NCBI GenBank assembly: GCA_937901695.1
Contig: CALDJN010000212.1
Coordinates: 1 to 22,304, forward strand
Source: an uncultured Anaerocolumna sp.
GTDB lineage: Bacteria > Bacillota > Clostridia > Lachnospirales > Lachnospiraceae
Reading direction: 5' to 3'
DNA: 22,304 nt
Below, one piece after another: positions 1-7,738 of the stretch. Made by a program: the position numbers and the translations under genes. The first letter of the stretch is position 1, and each line of letters starts with the position of its first letter. Below the pieces are notes generated by a model. It saw nothing but the letters and a program-made list of their open reading frames with translations, made no database searches and was not told where the DNA came from.

Positions 1-1
1 A

Positions 2-1150
2 AGGCAGGGGCATAAGGTCACTATATTAGAACATAAAGATAAAATTGGAAAAAAGATATTGGCTACTGGTAATGGAAAGTGTAATTATACAAACTTAGTC
101 CAGTTACCAGGGTGTTATAGAAGTAATGACAGTGCTTTCCCTATGAAAGTATTGTCTGTTTTTGGTGTCCAGAAGACCATAGATTTTTTTCGTCAGTTGG
201 GTATCTATCCAAAAGTTAGAGACGGGTATGTCTATCCTAATTCAGAACAGGCAGCTTCTGTAGCTCAGGTTTTGGATATGGAACTGAAACGATTAAAAGT
301 AACCATTTGCTTGGAAGTTCGTGTGGAACATATCCATAAGAATAAAAGTACATTTAAAATTACTACTAATAAAGGTGATTTTACAGCGGATAAGGTTATA
401 TTAGCTGCCGGAGGTTGTGCTTCACCTAGCCATGGTTCTGATGGAAGTGGGTATTTGCTAGCAAAGGAATTGGGACATAAGATTGTAAAGCCTTTGCCAG
501 CATTAGTACAGTTAAAATCAAAGGAGAAATATTTTAAAGCTCTGGCAGGTGTTAGAACGGAAGCTTATATAAAGCTATTTGTAAATGACAAATTTATTGC
601 AGAGGAGAAGGGCGAGCTTCTCCTAGCCAATTATGGAGTATCCGGTATCCCTATCTTTCAATTAAGCAGATTTGCAGCGAAAGCGCTTAGTGAAAAGAAA
701 ATCGTAGATTTGAAGATAGATTTTTTACCATCTCTGAATTGGAAAGATACTTTTGATTTTATAAATGTGAGATTGAAAGGTTATCCAAAGAAAACGGCTG
801 AAGAGTCTTTAGTAGGATTATTTAATAACAAATTAGCTTTTGTAATGTTAAAAGAGGCTGGTATTGAACCTGCTTTGTACTGTGAGAAAGTAACTAAGAA
901 TAATGTAACAGATTTAGTAAATCAGATAAAGGAATGGAAAATTCCTATTTCTGATACGAATTCATTTGACCAAGCCCAGGTAAGTGCAGGAGGAGCAGAT
1001 ACTTCTGAGATTACTCCATCTACCATGGAATCTAAGCTGGTGAAAGGACTTTATCTTACGGGTGAACTTATAGATGTGGATGGTACCTGTGGAGGTTATA
1101 ATCTTCAATGGGCATGGTCTACAGGCGCAGTTGCAGGAATGAATGTATAG
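2..1150 (+). CDS. HI0933-family flavoprotein (NAD(P)/FAD-dependent oxidoreductase), 5'-truncated
   Basis: The reading frame is open from base 2, so the gene begins before the window. The first visible residues (RQGHKVTILEHKDKIGKKIL) are the second strand of an FAD-binding Rossmann fold. They are followed by the ATGNGKCNYTN segment typical of the HI0933/BaiN-like family of cytosolic FAD oxidoreductases. The central part has the family LAAGGCASP segment near position 410. The C-terminal part carries GGADTSEI and then GLYLTGELIDVDGTCGGYNLQWAWSTG, the closing FAD-binding region (positions about 990-1130). About 25-30 residues with the GxGxxG loop are probably missing upstream. The substrate cannot be deduced; members are annotated as aminoacetone oxidase-like or bile-acid reductase-like, and neither is supported here. 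A TTG at 59 is not the start, because the conserved fold extends upstream of it. Confidence 0.9.
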   Translation, partial: RQGHKVTILEHKDKIGKKILATGNGKCNYTNLVQLPGCYRSNDSAFPMKVLSVFGVQKTIDFFRQLGIYPKVRDGYVYPNSEQAASVAQVLDMELKRLKVTICLEVRVEHIHKNKSTFKITTNKGDFTADKVILAAGGCASPSHGSDGSGYLLAKELGHKIVKPLPALVQLKSKEKYFKALAGVRTEAYIKLFVNDKFIAEEKGELLLANYGVSGIPIFQLSRFAAKALSEKKIVDLKIDFLPSLNWKDTFDFINVRLKGYPKKTAEESLVGLFNNKLAFVMLKEAGIEPALYCEKVTKNNVTDLVNQIKEWKIPISDTNSFDQAQVSAGGADTSEITPSTMESKLVKGLYLTGELIDVDGTCGGYNLQWAWSTGAVAGMNV

Positions 1151-1174
1151 TTATAATATAGACGAGAGGATGGA

Positions 1175-1409
1175 CTGTTGCAAAATAGAAAATTCGTCGT
1201 TCTGAGTGTCACCGCTATGAAAGCGTGTCATTCTGAGCAAAAATTCAACGAAGTTGAATTTGCGAAGAATCCCTTTCGTTCATAGTGGTGCTGTTAAGTG
1301 TGATAATCCTGAGTGTCATTCTGAGAACAAATTCAGCTTGCTGAATTATGCTCGAAGAATCTCCCACTTTAAAATGAGATTCTTCGAGCCAAGGCTCTCA
1401 GAATGACAC
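1175..1409. repeat. Block of inverted 'GTCATTCTGAG...CGAAGAATC' palindromic repeat units
   Basis: This fills the spacer between the two flavoprotein genes. Unit 1 runs from GTCATTCTGAG (1227-1237) to GCGAAGAATCCC (1262-1273) around a small hairpin, AATTCAAC/GTTGAATT (1242-1260). Unit 2 runs from GTCATTCTGAG (1315-1325) to CTCGAAGAATCTC (1351-1363) around AATTCAG/CTGAATT (1330-1347). Unit 3 (1376-1409) is inverted, GAGATTCTTCGAG to CTCAGAATGACAC, and can pair with unit 2. The block starts with CTGTTGCAAAAT (1175-1186), which resembles the ends of the palindrome at 6532-6626. From memory, repeats with this core are dispersed in many bacterial genomes. No protein-coding potential is visible. Confidence 0.8.
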
Positions 1410-1438
1410 CAATCTGTGAAAGGAGCATGGTTATATTT

Positions 1439-3049
1439 ATGATTCAGATAACCCAATTGAAATTAAAGATAGATCGTACAGAAGAAGATTTAAAGAAACA
1501 CATAGCAAAACAATTGAAAGTACAGGAAACAGATATTATTCATTTTTCAATCGTAAAGAAATCCATTGATGCCAGAAAGAAAAATGAACTGAATTATGTA
1601 TATAGTGTGGAAGTTGAGGTAAAGGATGAAGTTAGAATAGTAAAGAAACTTCATAATAACAACATCACCATAGGCGAAAGACAAAGGTATACCTATAAAC
1701 CAACGGGAAATGAAAAAATGAATTACAGACCAGTAATTGTGGGTTTTGGACCGGCAGGATTGTTCTGTGGTTTAATGCTTGCAAGGGAAGGCTACGCTCC
1801 GATTATCGTAGAGCGGGGAGATGAAATATCTAATCGTGTGAAGGCAGTGGAGCATTTTTGGAAATCCAATGAGCTGGATACAAATTCTAATGTGCAGTTT
1901 GGAGAAGGCGGGGCAGGTACTTTTTCCGATGGTAAATTAAATACTTTGGTAAAAGACCAATTTGGAAGGGGACTTAAAGTCCTTGAAATATTTGCAGAAC
2001 ATGGGGCACCGGAAGAAGTCTTATATCTTAATAAACCCCATATTGGAACGGATCAGCTGCAAGGTGTTGTTCAAGGAATTCGAAAGGAAATCATTGCATT
2101 AGGTGGAGAAGTCAGGTTCCGGACATGCCTGACTAATGTATTTACTGATAATGGACAGTTGACTGGAATCGAACTTAATCATAAGGACGTGTTGGAATGT
2201 AATACTTTAGTATTAGCCATCGGACATAGTGCAAGGGATACCTTTGAATTAATTTATAAAAAGGGGCTTAATATAATACAAAAATCATTTGCAGTAGGGG
2301 TACGTATTCAGCATCCGCAAAAGTTAATCAGTCATAATCAATATGGTGATTTATATGAAAAGTTACCGGCAGCAGATTACAAATTAAGCCACCAAACCAG
2401 CTCAGGCAGAGGCATTTACTCTTTTTGTATGTGCCCTGGAGGTTTTGTTGTCAATTCCTCTTCTGAACAAGGCGGTCTTGTTGTGAATGGTATGAGTAAT
2501 CATGCCAGGGATGAAGAAAATGCCAATAGTGCTTTGATTGTTACGGTTACTCCTGAAGATTTTCCTAAAGTTAGTGATGTTCCGGAAGTTTTATCTGGGG
2601 TAGAATATCAGAGAATACTAGAGAGAGCAGCCTATAAAACTGGTAAGGGATTAATTCCTATACAATTATTTGGAGACTTGTGCCGGAACCAAGAGAGTGT
2701 TACAATAGGTCATATTAAGCCTATTATGAAGGGAAAATATACATTTGCAAATCTAAGAGAATGTCTGCCTGATTATATTACTGATACTTTAATTGAAGGG
2801 GTTCAGGCATTTGATAAAAAGATTCCCGGATTTGCTGATGAGGAAGCAATACTGGCAGGTGTAGAATCTAGGACCTCATCACCAATTCGTATTATTCGTA
2901 ACGAACAATTTGAGTCTAATATATCAGGAATTTACCCATGTGGAGAAGGAGCCGGTTATGCTGGCGGAATTACCTCCGCAGCCATAGATGGCATAAAGGT
3001 ATATGAAGCAATTACTTCACGTTATAAAGTAATTAACAATTACTTGTAA
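1439..3049 (+). CDS. NAD(FAD)-utilising dehydrogenase, COG2509 family
   Basis: A 536-residue predicted cytosolic flavoprotein. An N-terminal domain of about 95 residues (MIQITQLKLKIDRTEEDL...) precedes a Rossmann FAD-binding loop, GFGPAGLFCG, at residues 102-111, with the acidic strand end IIVERG soon after. A VQFGEGGAGTFSDGKL segment near positions 1895-1940 and a C-terminal CGEGAGYAGGITSAA segment near 2940-2985 are typical of this family, whose reaction is not established. The start at 1439 is chosen for two reasons. Homologues begin M-I-x-I-x-Q-L-K-L, and AGGAG at 1421-1425 lies 13 nt upstream (rather long). ATG 1427 is only 1 nt from that AGGAG. ATG 1403 lies inside the palindromic repeat. 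The last codons (NNYL) are formed by the first unit of the tandem repeat at 3037. Confidence 0.87.
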   Translation: MIQITQLKLKIDRTEEDLKKHIAKQLKVQETDIIHFSIVKKSIDARKKNELNYVYSVEVEVKDEVRIVKKLHNNNITIGERQRYTYKPTGNEKMNYRPVIVGFGPAGLFCGLMLAREGYAPIIVERGDEISNRVKAVEHFWKSNELDTNSNVQFGEGGAGTFSDGKLNTLVKDQFGRGLKVLEIFAEHGAPEEVLYLNKPHIGTDQLQGVVQGIRKEIIALGGEVRFRTCLTNVFTDNGQLTGIELNHKDVLECNTLVLAIGHSARDTFELIYKKGLNIIQKSFAVGVRIQHPQKLISHNQYGDLYEKLPAADYKLSHQTSSGRGIYSFCMCPGGFVVNSSSEQGGLVVNGMSNHARDEENANSALIVTVTPEDFPKVSDVPEVLSGVEYQRILERAAYKTGKGLIPIQLFGDLCRNQESVTIGHIKPIMKGKYTFANLRECLPDYITDTLIEGVQAFDKKIPGFADEEAILAGVESRTSSPIRIIRNEQFESNISGIYPCGEGAGYAGGITSAAIDGIKVYEAITSRYKVINNYL

Positions 3050-3126
3050 TTTGACAATTACTTGCAATTTAGCAATTACTTGTAATTTGACAATTGCTTA
3101 TAATTTAGCGATTACTTGCAATTTAG
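3037..3126. repeat. Five tandem 18-bp repeats
   Basis: Five contiguous units (3037, 3055, 3073, 3091, 3109) match CRATTRCTTRYAATTTRR. Units 1 and 3 are identical and end TTGA; units 2, 4 and 5 end TTAG, so there may be a 36-bp higher-order unit. The core AATTAC-TT-GTAATT of units 1 and 3 is itself a palindrome. The first unit overlaps the end and stop codon of the upstream gene. The array ends 53 bp before the proB start and stays in the same reading frame as both neighbours. There are no spacers, so it is not a CRISPR. Confidence 0.9.
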
Positions 3127-3178
3127 TATGGAGCATAAATTAAAAGAATTAGGTAAAATGCGGCGAAAGGAACATAAG

Positions 3179-4036
3179 ATGATTAACAGCAGGTTAGCTT
3201 TAAAAGATAAGAAAAGAATTGTAATAAAGATAGGTTCTTCTTCATTAACCCATCCTGCTACAGGAAGTATTAATCTAATGAAGATAGAAAAACTAGTCAG
3301 AGTATTAACGGATTTAAGAAACCAAGGGAAAGAAGTAATTCTGGTATCCTCCGGTGCCATTGCTGTTGGCAGGGAAACCATAGGATTAAAGGAAAAACCA
3401 AATGCAAAAGCTGTAAAACAGGCTTGTGCAGCAGTTGGTCAAGCACGTCTTATGATGGTATATCAGAAATTATTTGCAGAATATAATCAAGTACCGGCTC
3501 AGATTCTCATGACCAAGGATACTATGATTAATAACATTAGCAGAAAGAATGCCAGAAATACATTTGATGAATTATTAAAGCTAGGTGTGATTCCCATTGT
3601 TAATGAAAATGATACCGTTTCTACCGATGAAATTGAATTCGGTGATAATGATACCCTTTCTGCCATTGTTACCGCTTTGGTGCATGGAGATTTGCTGATA
3701 TTACTTTCAGACATTGATGGTTTATATACAGATGATCCTCATAAGAATTCAGAAGCAAAATTCATTGATTTTGTAGAAGTTATTGATGAACGATTAAATG
3801 AAATGGCAAAAGATACAGCAACTTCTGTTGGTACTGGTGGAATGGCAACAAAAATATCAGCAGCCAAAATTGCTACCGATTCCGGAGCTGATATGATTAT
3901 TGCCAATGGGGAAGATGTTTCAGTCATTAATGACGTTATGGAAGGAAATAATGTTGGAACTTTATTTAAAGCACACAAAAATAAAGATTTTGTATTATTG
4001 GATTACATCAAAACCGAACAATATTATAAAGAATAA
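3179..4036 (+). CDS. proB: Glutamate 5-kinase, short form without PUA domain
   Basis: ProB phosphorylates glutamate to gamma-glutamyl phosphate, the first step of proline synthesis in the cytosol. The product is passed to ProA, encoded at 5218. The 285-residue protein is an amino-acid kinase fold. It begins with RIVIKIGSSSLT (residues about 13-24), then VILVSSGAIAVGRE, the substrate/phosphate region VIPIVNENDTVS (about 141-152), GDNDTLSAIV, LLSDIDGLYTDDP and the late GTGGMATKISAAKIA segment. Length and ending match ProB proteins that lack the C-terminal PUA domain. ATG 3179 is chosen because AAAGGA at 3166-3171 lies 7 nt upstream and the conserved fold begins soon after. The frame is open further upstream, but those codons run into tandem repeat. 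Confidence 0.95.
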   Translation: MINSRLALKDKKRIVIKIGSSSLTHPATGSINLMKIEKLVRVLTDLRNQGKEVILVSSGAIAVGRETIGLKEKPNAKAVKQACAAVGQARLMMVYQKLFAEYNQVPAQILMTKDTMINNISRKNARNTFDELLKLGVIPIVNENDTVSTDEIEFGDNDTLSAIVTALVHGDLLILLSDIDGLYTDDPHKNSEAKFIDFVEVIDERLNEMAKDTATSVGTGGMATKISAAKIATDSGADMIIANGEDVSVINDVMEGNNVGTLFKAHKNKDFVLLDYIKTEQYYKE

Positions 4037-4094
4037 GAACCTTAACAATATTACTATATATCCTTATGCAGGAAACTAGAAAGGTATGAAATAC

Positions 4095-4304
4095 ATGGAA
4101 GAATCGAGATTAGCGAGAATTAATGAATTATATAAAAAATCTCAAAATGAAGGTCTTACGGCAGAAGAAAAGCAGGAACAAGCCAACTTAAGAAGTGAAT
4201 ATATTCAAGCTGTACGTAATAATTTAAGAGGTACATTGAATAATATATCAATATTAAACCCTGATGGTTCTGTTACAGAATTAACCAAGAAGAATAAGCA
4301 ATAA
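4095..4304 (+). CDS. DUF896 (YnzC-like) small protein
   Basis: A 69-residue, highly charged cytosolic protein. Residues MEESRLARINELYKKSQNEG, the segment LTAEEKQEQANLR and then SEYIQAVRNNLRGTLNNI match the DUF896/YnzC pattern of a two-helix domain with I-x-R-I-N-E-L and L-R-x-x-Y. The C-terminal extension includes ILNPDGSVTEL. The biochemical role is unknown; Bacillus members have been linked to the SOS operon, but nothing here suggests that. ATG 4095 is preferred over ATG 4086 because the AGAAAGG site ending at 4084 is 10 nt from the former and 1 nt from the latter. The gene lies 58 bp after proB on the same strand and is probably co-transcribed. Confidence 0.85.
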   Translation: MEESRLARINELYKKSQNEGLTAEEKQEQANLRSEYIQAVRNNLRGTLNNISILNPDGSVTELTKKNKQ

Positions 4305-4321
4305 AAAATGTAATTAAAAAA

Positions 4322-4398
4322 ACGGTAAACAGTAAACAGCAAAAAGGTAAACAGTAAAACGGTAAACTGTAAAACAGTAAATAGCAAACAGTAAACAA
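4322..4398. repeat. Degenerate short tandem repeat built on GTAAACA
   Basis: The spacer between the DUF896 gene and the cyclo-ligase gene carries about eight copies of a 7-8-bp word (GTAAACA, GTAAAAC, GTAAATA), often introduced by CGG or CAG. A larger unit, GGTAAACAGTAAA, recurs at about 4324 and 4346. Open frames read through this block on the minus strand are compositional artefacts. The remaining spacer (4399-4514) is plain AT-rich sequence with no evident feature. Confidence 0.75.
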
Positions 4399-4514
4399 TA
4401 TACTTAAAGTAAAAAAATTGGTTTGATTTTTTACAAATATTCACTAGGCAACAATAAACATTTGTTAGATTATAATAAATATTCATTAATATTTATATGA
4501 AAGAAGAGAATAAA

Positions 4515-5075
4515 ATGAATAAACAAGGATTAAGGGCACATATAAAAGAAACAAAAGCCACATTATCAAAAACTATAGTTCAAAAAGACAGTAATATTAT
4601 CATAAATAAATTATTGAATAGTTCCTGGTTTAGAGAATGTAATCAGGTATTTTGCTATGTTTCTTTTAATCAGGAAGTAGTTACTACAGACTTTATACTT
4701 TCTGCCTTAGAAAGAAATAAGAAAGTAGCAGTACCAAAAATTGAAAATAATAATATGACTTTTTACTATATAGAGTCCTTAGAAGAATTAAAACCTGGTA
4801 CACTTGGAATACTGGAACCTTTTTCAATCAAGGAAGCAATTCCACCCAGTACTAAAGAAAGTCTTTGTATAGTTCCGGGTTTGGCTTTTGACAGGCAAAG
4901 AAACCGTATCGGATATGGAAAAGGTTATTATGATAAGTTTTTTACAAAATATTCAGATAAACCAATTAGAAAAATAGCACTGGCTTTTGATTTTCAGATA
5001 TATGAGAAGCTTCCAGTGGAGGAATATGATAAAAAGGTGGATTGTATAATTACACCAACCAATATAATAGAATAA
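4515..5075 (+). CDS. 5-formyltetrahydrofolate cyclo-ligase (MTHFS)
   Basis: The enzyme uses ATP to convert 5-formyltetrahydrofolate to 5,10-methenyltetrahydrofolate, returning the storage folate to one-carbon metabolism. The 186-residue protein opens with a Lys/Arg-rich helix (MNKQGLRAHIKETKATLS). It continues with VFCYVSFNQEVVT and a KVAVPKI strand. The diagnostic segment VPGLAFDRQRNRIGYGKGYYDKF ends at about residue 142, with a glycine-rich loop and paired tyrosines that bind ATP and substrate. A late DFQIYEKLPVEEYDKKVD region matches the family end. ATG 4515 is preferred over ATG 4497 because AGAAGAG lies 6 nt upstream of it; 4497 has no site. It sits inside the proB-proA gene string, a functional association that is not obvious. 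Confidence 0.92.
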   Translation: MNKQGLRAHIKETKATLSKTIVQKDSNIIINKLLNSSWFRECNQVFCYVSFNQEVVTTDFILSALERNKKVAVPKIENNNMTFYYIESLEELKPGTLGILEPFSIKEAIPPSTKESLCIVPGLAFDRQRNRIGYGKGYYDKFFTKYSDKPIRKIALAFDFQIYEKLPVEEYDKKVDCIITPTNIIE

Positions 5076-5091
5076 TTCAAATAGTTACCAA

Positions 5092-5150
5092 AATAGAATT
5101 CTTACTGTTTAGAATAGAATGCTTATTATAGAATAGATTGACTACTATTT
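5092..5150. repeat. Three degenerate tandem units in the spacer before proA
   Basis: Three successive units begin AATAGAATTCTTACT (5092), AATAGAATGCTTATT (5113) and AATAGATTGACTACT (5132), with periods of 21 and 19 bp. The first two agree at most positions and the third is more diverged. It is unrelated in sequence to the repeats at 3037 and 4322 but occupies an equivalent position, a spacer of the same gene string. Confidence 0.6.
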
Positions 5151-5217
5151 TGGATAGGTTACTTTCAACATATGGAAATTATTAAGGAAGGCATTTTTTG
5201 AGAGGAGGATGTGCATT

Positions 5218-6465
5218 ATGAAGTATTTAGAGGATATGGGCAGCAGAGCAAGAAAGGCAGCCACCGCACTAAATGTGTTAGGACAGCTCAGGAAAAATGA
5301 AGGTATAAAATTAGTGGCGGAAGCACTTCTGGAAAACAAAGATTATATTTTACGGGAGAATGAAACAGATATTAAAAAGGCAAAAGAAAATGGTATGAAG
5401 GAATCCTTAATTGACCGTTTGTCTTTAAATATCCTAAGGGTAGAGGCTATGTCTACGGGGCTTCTTGATATCGCTGCTTTAGACGATCCGGTAGGTGAAG
5501 TCATTTCCATGAAGCAAAGACCTAATGGGCTTATGATTGGAGAAAAAAGAGTTCCCTTAGGTGTTGTAGGCATTATTTATGAGTCAAGACCCAATGTAAC
5601 CGCGGATGCTTTTGGATTGTGCTTTAAAACCGGCAATGCAGTTATATTAAGAGGGGGAAGTGATGCCATCCATACTAACATAGCCATTGCAACTATTATT
5701 CGTAAAGCTTTGGGAAAAGCGGGTATTCCAGAAGATGCCATTCAGCTGATTGAGAATACGGATAGAGAAGTGGCAACGGAAATGATGCGGATGAATAAAT
5801 ATATTGATGTTTTAATACCTAGAGGCGGCGCTGGATTAATCCGCAGTGTTGTAGAGAATAGTACCGTGCCGGTTATTGAAACCGGAACCGGTAATTGCCA
5901 TGTTTATGTAGATGAATACGCAGATTTTGATATGGCTTTAAATATCATTGATAATGCGAAAACCCAAAGGCTTGGGGTGTGTAACGCCTGTGAGTCTTTA
6001 GTTGTTCATAGTAAAATTGCAGATAAGTTTATTCCATTGGTATATGAACGATTAAACGCCAAACAAGTTGTTATTCGTGGTGATGAAAGAGCAAAAGCAA
6101 TTTGTGATAAAATAGAACCAGCGACAGAAGAAGATTACGGCATGGAATATTTGGATAAGATTATTTCTTTAAAAGTAGTAGATTCCATAGAAGAAGCAAT
6201 TGAACATATTAATTACTATAACACAAAGCATTCCGAATCCATTATTACCAACGATTATAATCATGCAATGAAATTTCATAACGAAATAGATGCAGCTGCT
6301 GTATATGTTAATGCTTCCACCCGTTTTACGGACGGAGGGGAATTTGGATTTGGTGCAGAAATTGGAATCAGTACGCAAAAACTCCATGCCAGAGGACCAA
6401 TGGGGCTTTTAGCACTTACCACCACAAAATATATTATATTTGGAAATGGGCAAATACGGGAATAA
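5218..6465 (+). CDS. proA: Gamma-glutamyl phosphate reductase
   Basis: ProA reduces gamma-glutamyl phosphate with NADPH to glutamate semialdehyde, the second step of proline synthesis, using the product of ProB. The 415-residue length equals the usual ProA length. Recognisable segments are PLGVVGIIYESRPNVTADAF (about residues 113-132), GNAVILRGGSDAIHTN (139-154), VLIPRGGAGLI (198-208) and PVIETGTGNCHVYVDE. The catalytic region is QRLGVCNACES, where Cys255 is the expected nucleophile. The C-terminal half includes TRFTDGGEFGFGAEIGISTQKLHARGP. ATG 5218 is the start: AGGAGG at 5203-5208 lies 9 nt upstream, whereas ATG 5209 abuts the site. The family core is intact. No proC is visible in the window. 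Confidence 0.97.
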   Translation: MKYLEDMGSRARKAATALNVLGQLRKNEGIKLVAEALLENKDYILRENETDIKKAKENGMKESLIDRLSLNILRVEAMSTGLLDIAALDDPVGEVISMKQRPNGLMIGEKRVPLGVVGIIYESRPNVTADAFGLCFKTGNAVILRGGSDAIHTNIAIATIIRKALGKAGIPEDAIQLIENTDREVATEMMRMNKYIDVLIPRGGAGLIRSVVENSTVPVIETGTGNCHVYVDEYADFDMALNIIDNAKTQRLGVCNACESLVVHSKIADKFIPLVYERLNAKQVVIRGDERAKAICDKIEPATEEDYGMEYLDKIISLKVVDSIEEAIEHINYYNTKHSESIITNDYNHAMKFHNEIDAAAVYVNASTRFTDGGEFGFGAEIGISTQKLHARGPMGLLALTTTKYIIFGNGQIRE

Positions 6466-6491
6466 GTAAAATAATATGCGTTAAGGTATTT

Positions 6492-6626
6492 CCCATGTTA
6501 TTTTGGATAAAATTCAATAAAACACAACATGGGCTGTTGTAAAATGAATGTTTCATACCAGATATGAATTATAGAATCGGTCTGAATTCTATATATCTGG
6601 TATTCCTATTCCATTTTGCAACAGCC
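6492..6626. repeat. 95-bp near-palindromic element (MITE-like or large hairpin) after proA
   Basis: Positions 6532-6626 fold back on themselves. The outer arms are GGCTGTTGTAAAATG (6532-6546) and CATTTTGCAACAGCC (6612-6626), followed by a symmetric 8-nt internal mismatch. An 11-bp stem (ATACCAGATAT) and an inner ATAGAAT/ATTCTAT hairpin come next. An adjoining stem, CCCATGTT (6492-6499) with AACATGGG (6526-6533), overlaps the left end and would compete with it. There is no U-run after the hairpin and no clear target-site duplication. It may end proA and lipoprotein transcripts from both sides, or be a small non-autonomous mobile repeat. The outer motif CTGTTGYAAA recurs at 1175 and 7564. Confidence 0.7.
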
Positions 6627-6648
6627 GAAGTTTCTAATAAAATCATAT

Positions 6649-7506
6649 TTATCTTTCTAAAGGATTTGAAAAGTCCAATTCAGTTAGTTCTTTTTCCTCG
6701 ATAACATCATCTTGAGAATTCATGGCTTTGTATCCTATAACTTGAGATTCTTTTGGTAAAAAAGTAATAAAAGGTTTTGGACTATCAACATAAATATCAT
6801 AGTCCTCCGCTGTTGTGAGAAGCTTAATTTTACAAATATCTGAATCCATCCATTTATCTTCTATAAGGTCGTATTTTAACTTTTTTACAAAACCAAAACA
6901 AATGGGATTATTTTGGCTCATTACTCCTAAGTACACATTTTGTAATGAAAGAATTTGAGGAGCATCGGAAACATTAAGAATTTGTATTTTTTCATTTAAC
7001 ATAGTATACCGTACTAAGTATATACCATCACCAAAGTCGTAACCAAGCGTTAAAACCATACTGTAGTAATCATCATTATTTTTTTCCGTATGCAAAACTC
7101 GCACATTTTCCCTCATTAACATCCAATAGGAGAGATATTCGTGTAAATCATCTAATAGTGCTGCTTCATCTTCAGACTCAGGAATAGAAAAGTCAAATCC
7201 CCATTTTTCTTTATATATATCATTATTACTTAATAAAAGTCCTTTTTGAGATAGATAAGTTTCAGCTTGTGAGGTTGAGATTGGTAAAGTAAGCTCTTTT
7301 TCATCGTATGATAAATTGCGTTCTTGATATGTTTTTTTGATTTGCCAATCTAACATTAATTCTCTTGCTTCTTGAATTGGATTATTTTCATCTGCACTTA
7401 TAGATTCCTCGGATACTTTAGACGAATCCTTTGCTTTATAATTACACGATGAACATAAGATACTTAAAGTCAATGTTAAAACTATGAATAAGAATTTTCT
7501 TTTCAT
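6649..7506 (-). CDS. Putative lipoprotein of unknown family
   Basis: The 285-residue protein starts MKRKFLFIVLTLTLSIL, a positively charged end and hydrophobic stretch, followed by CSSCNYKAKDSS. Cys21 is a possible lipid attachment site, although Cys rather than Leu stands at -3, so the lipobox is imperfect. After a Ser/Glu-rich tether, the rest (residues about 45-285) is a soluble acidic domain with mixed strands and aromatic residues. I recognise no family or catalytic motif. The start is taken at ATG 7506 because AAAGTGAG lies 5 nt upstream; a GTG at 7515 is an alternative. The gene is divergent from the ABC exporter at 8090. It shares the upstream 42-bp element at 7739 with the secreted-protein gene at 14879, so it may belong to the same regulon. 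Confidence 0.75.
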   Translation of the reverse strand: MKRKFLFIVLTLTLSILCSSCNYKAKDSSKVSEESISADENNPIQEARELMLDWQIKKTYQERNLSYDEKELTLPISTSQAETYLSQKGLLLSNNDIYKEKWGFDFSIPESEDEAALLDDLHEYLSYWMLMRENVRVLHTEKNNDDYYSMVLTLGYDFGDGIYLVRYTMLNEKIQILNVSDAPQILSLQNVYLGVMSQNNPICFGFVKKLKYDLIEDKWMDSDICKIKLLTTAEDYDIYVDSPKPFITFLPKESQVIGYKAMNSQDDVIEEKELTELDFSNPLER

Positions 7507-7738
7507 TTTACTCACTTTCTTTCAATCAATTAACTAGTCATAGTAATAAATTAATACTAAAGACTGTTGTAAACTTAGAACATTGAATAATAGGAAATAC
7601 CATTATTGCTCATATAATTATTTATCTGTCAAACTGAGCTGAATCAAAAGTCAATTTTCTTATATAATAATTCCCCACCATCTTAATGGTAGTATTTGGT
7701 GTATTAATTATATCACAAAATGACATAGGTATCTCTTA

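Noticed and set aside
3037..3126. CRISPR-like array
   Set aside because: The 18-bp units are directly contiguous without spacers, and no cas genes are present.
4205..4486. Minus-strand open frame of 93 codons, rich in Phe/Leu/Tyr
   Set aside because: It arises from the AT-rich GTAAACA repeat read backwards, overlaps the DUF896 gene end and has no ribosome site.
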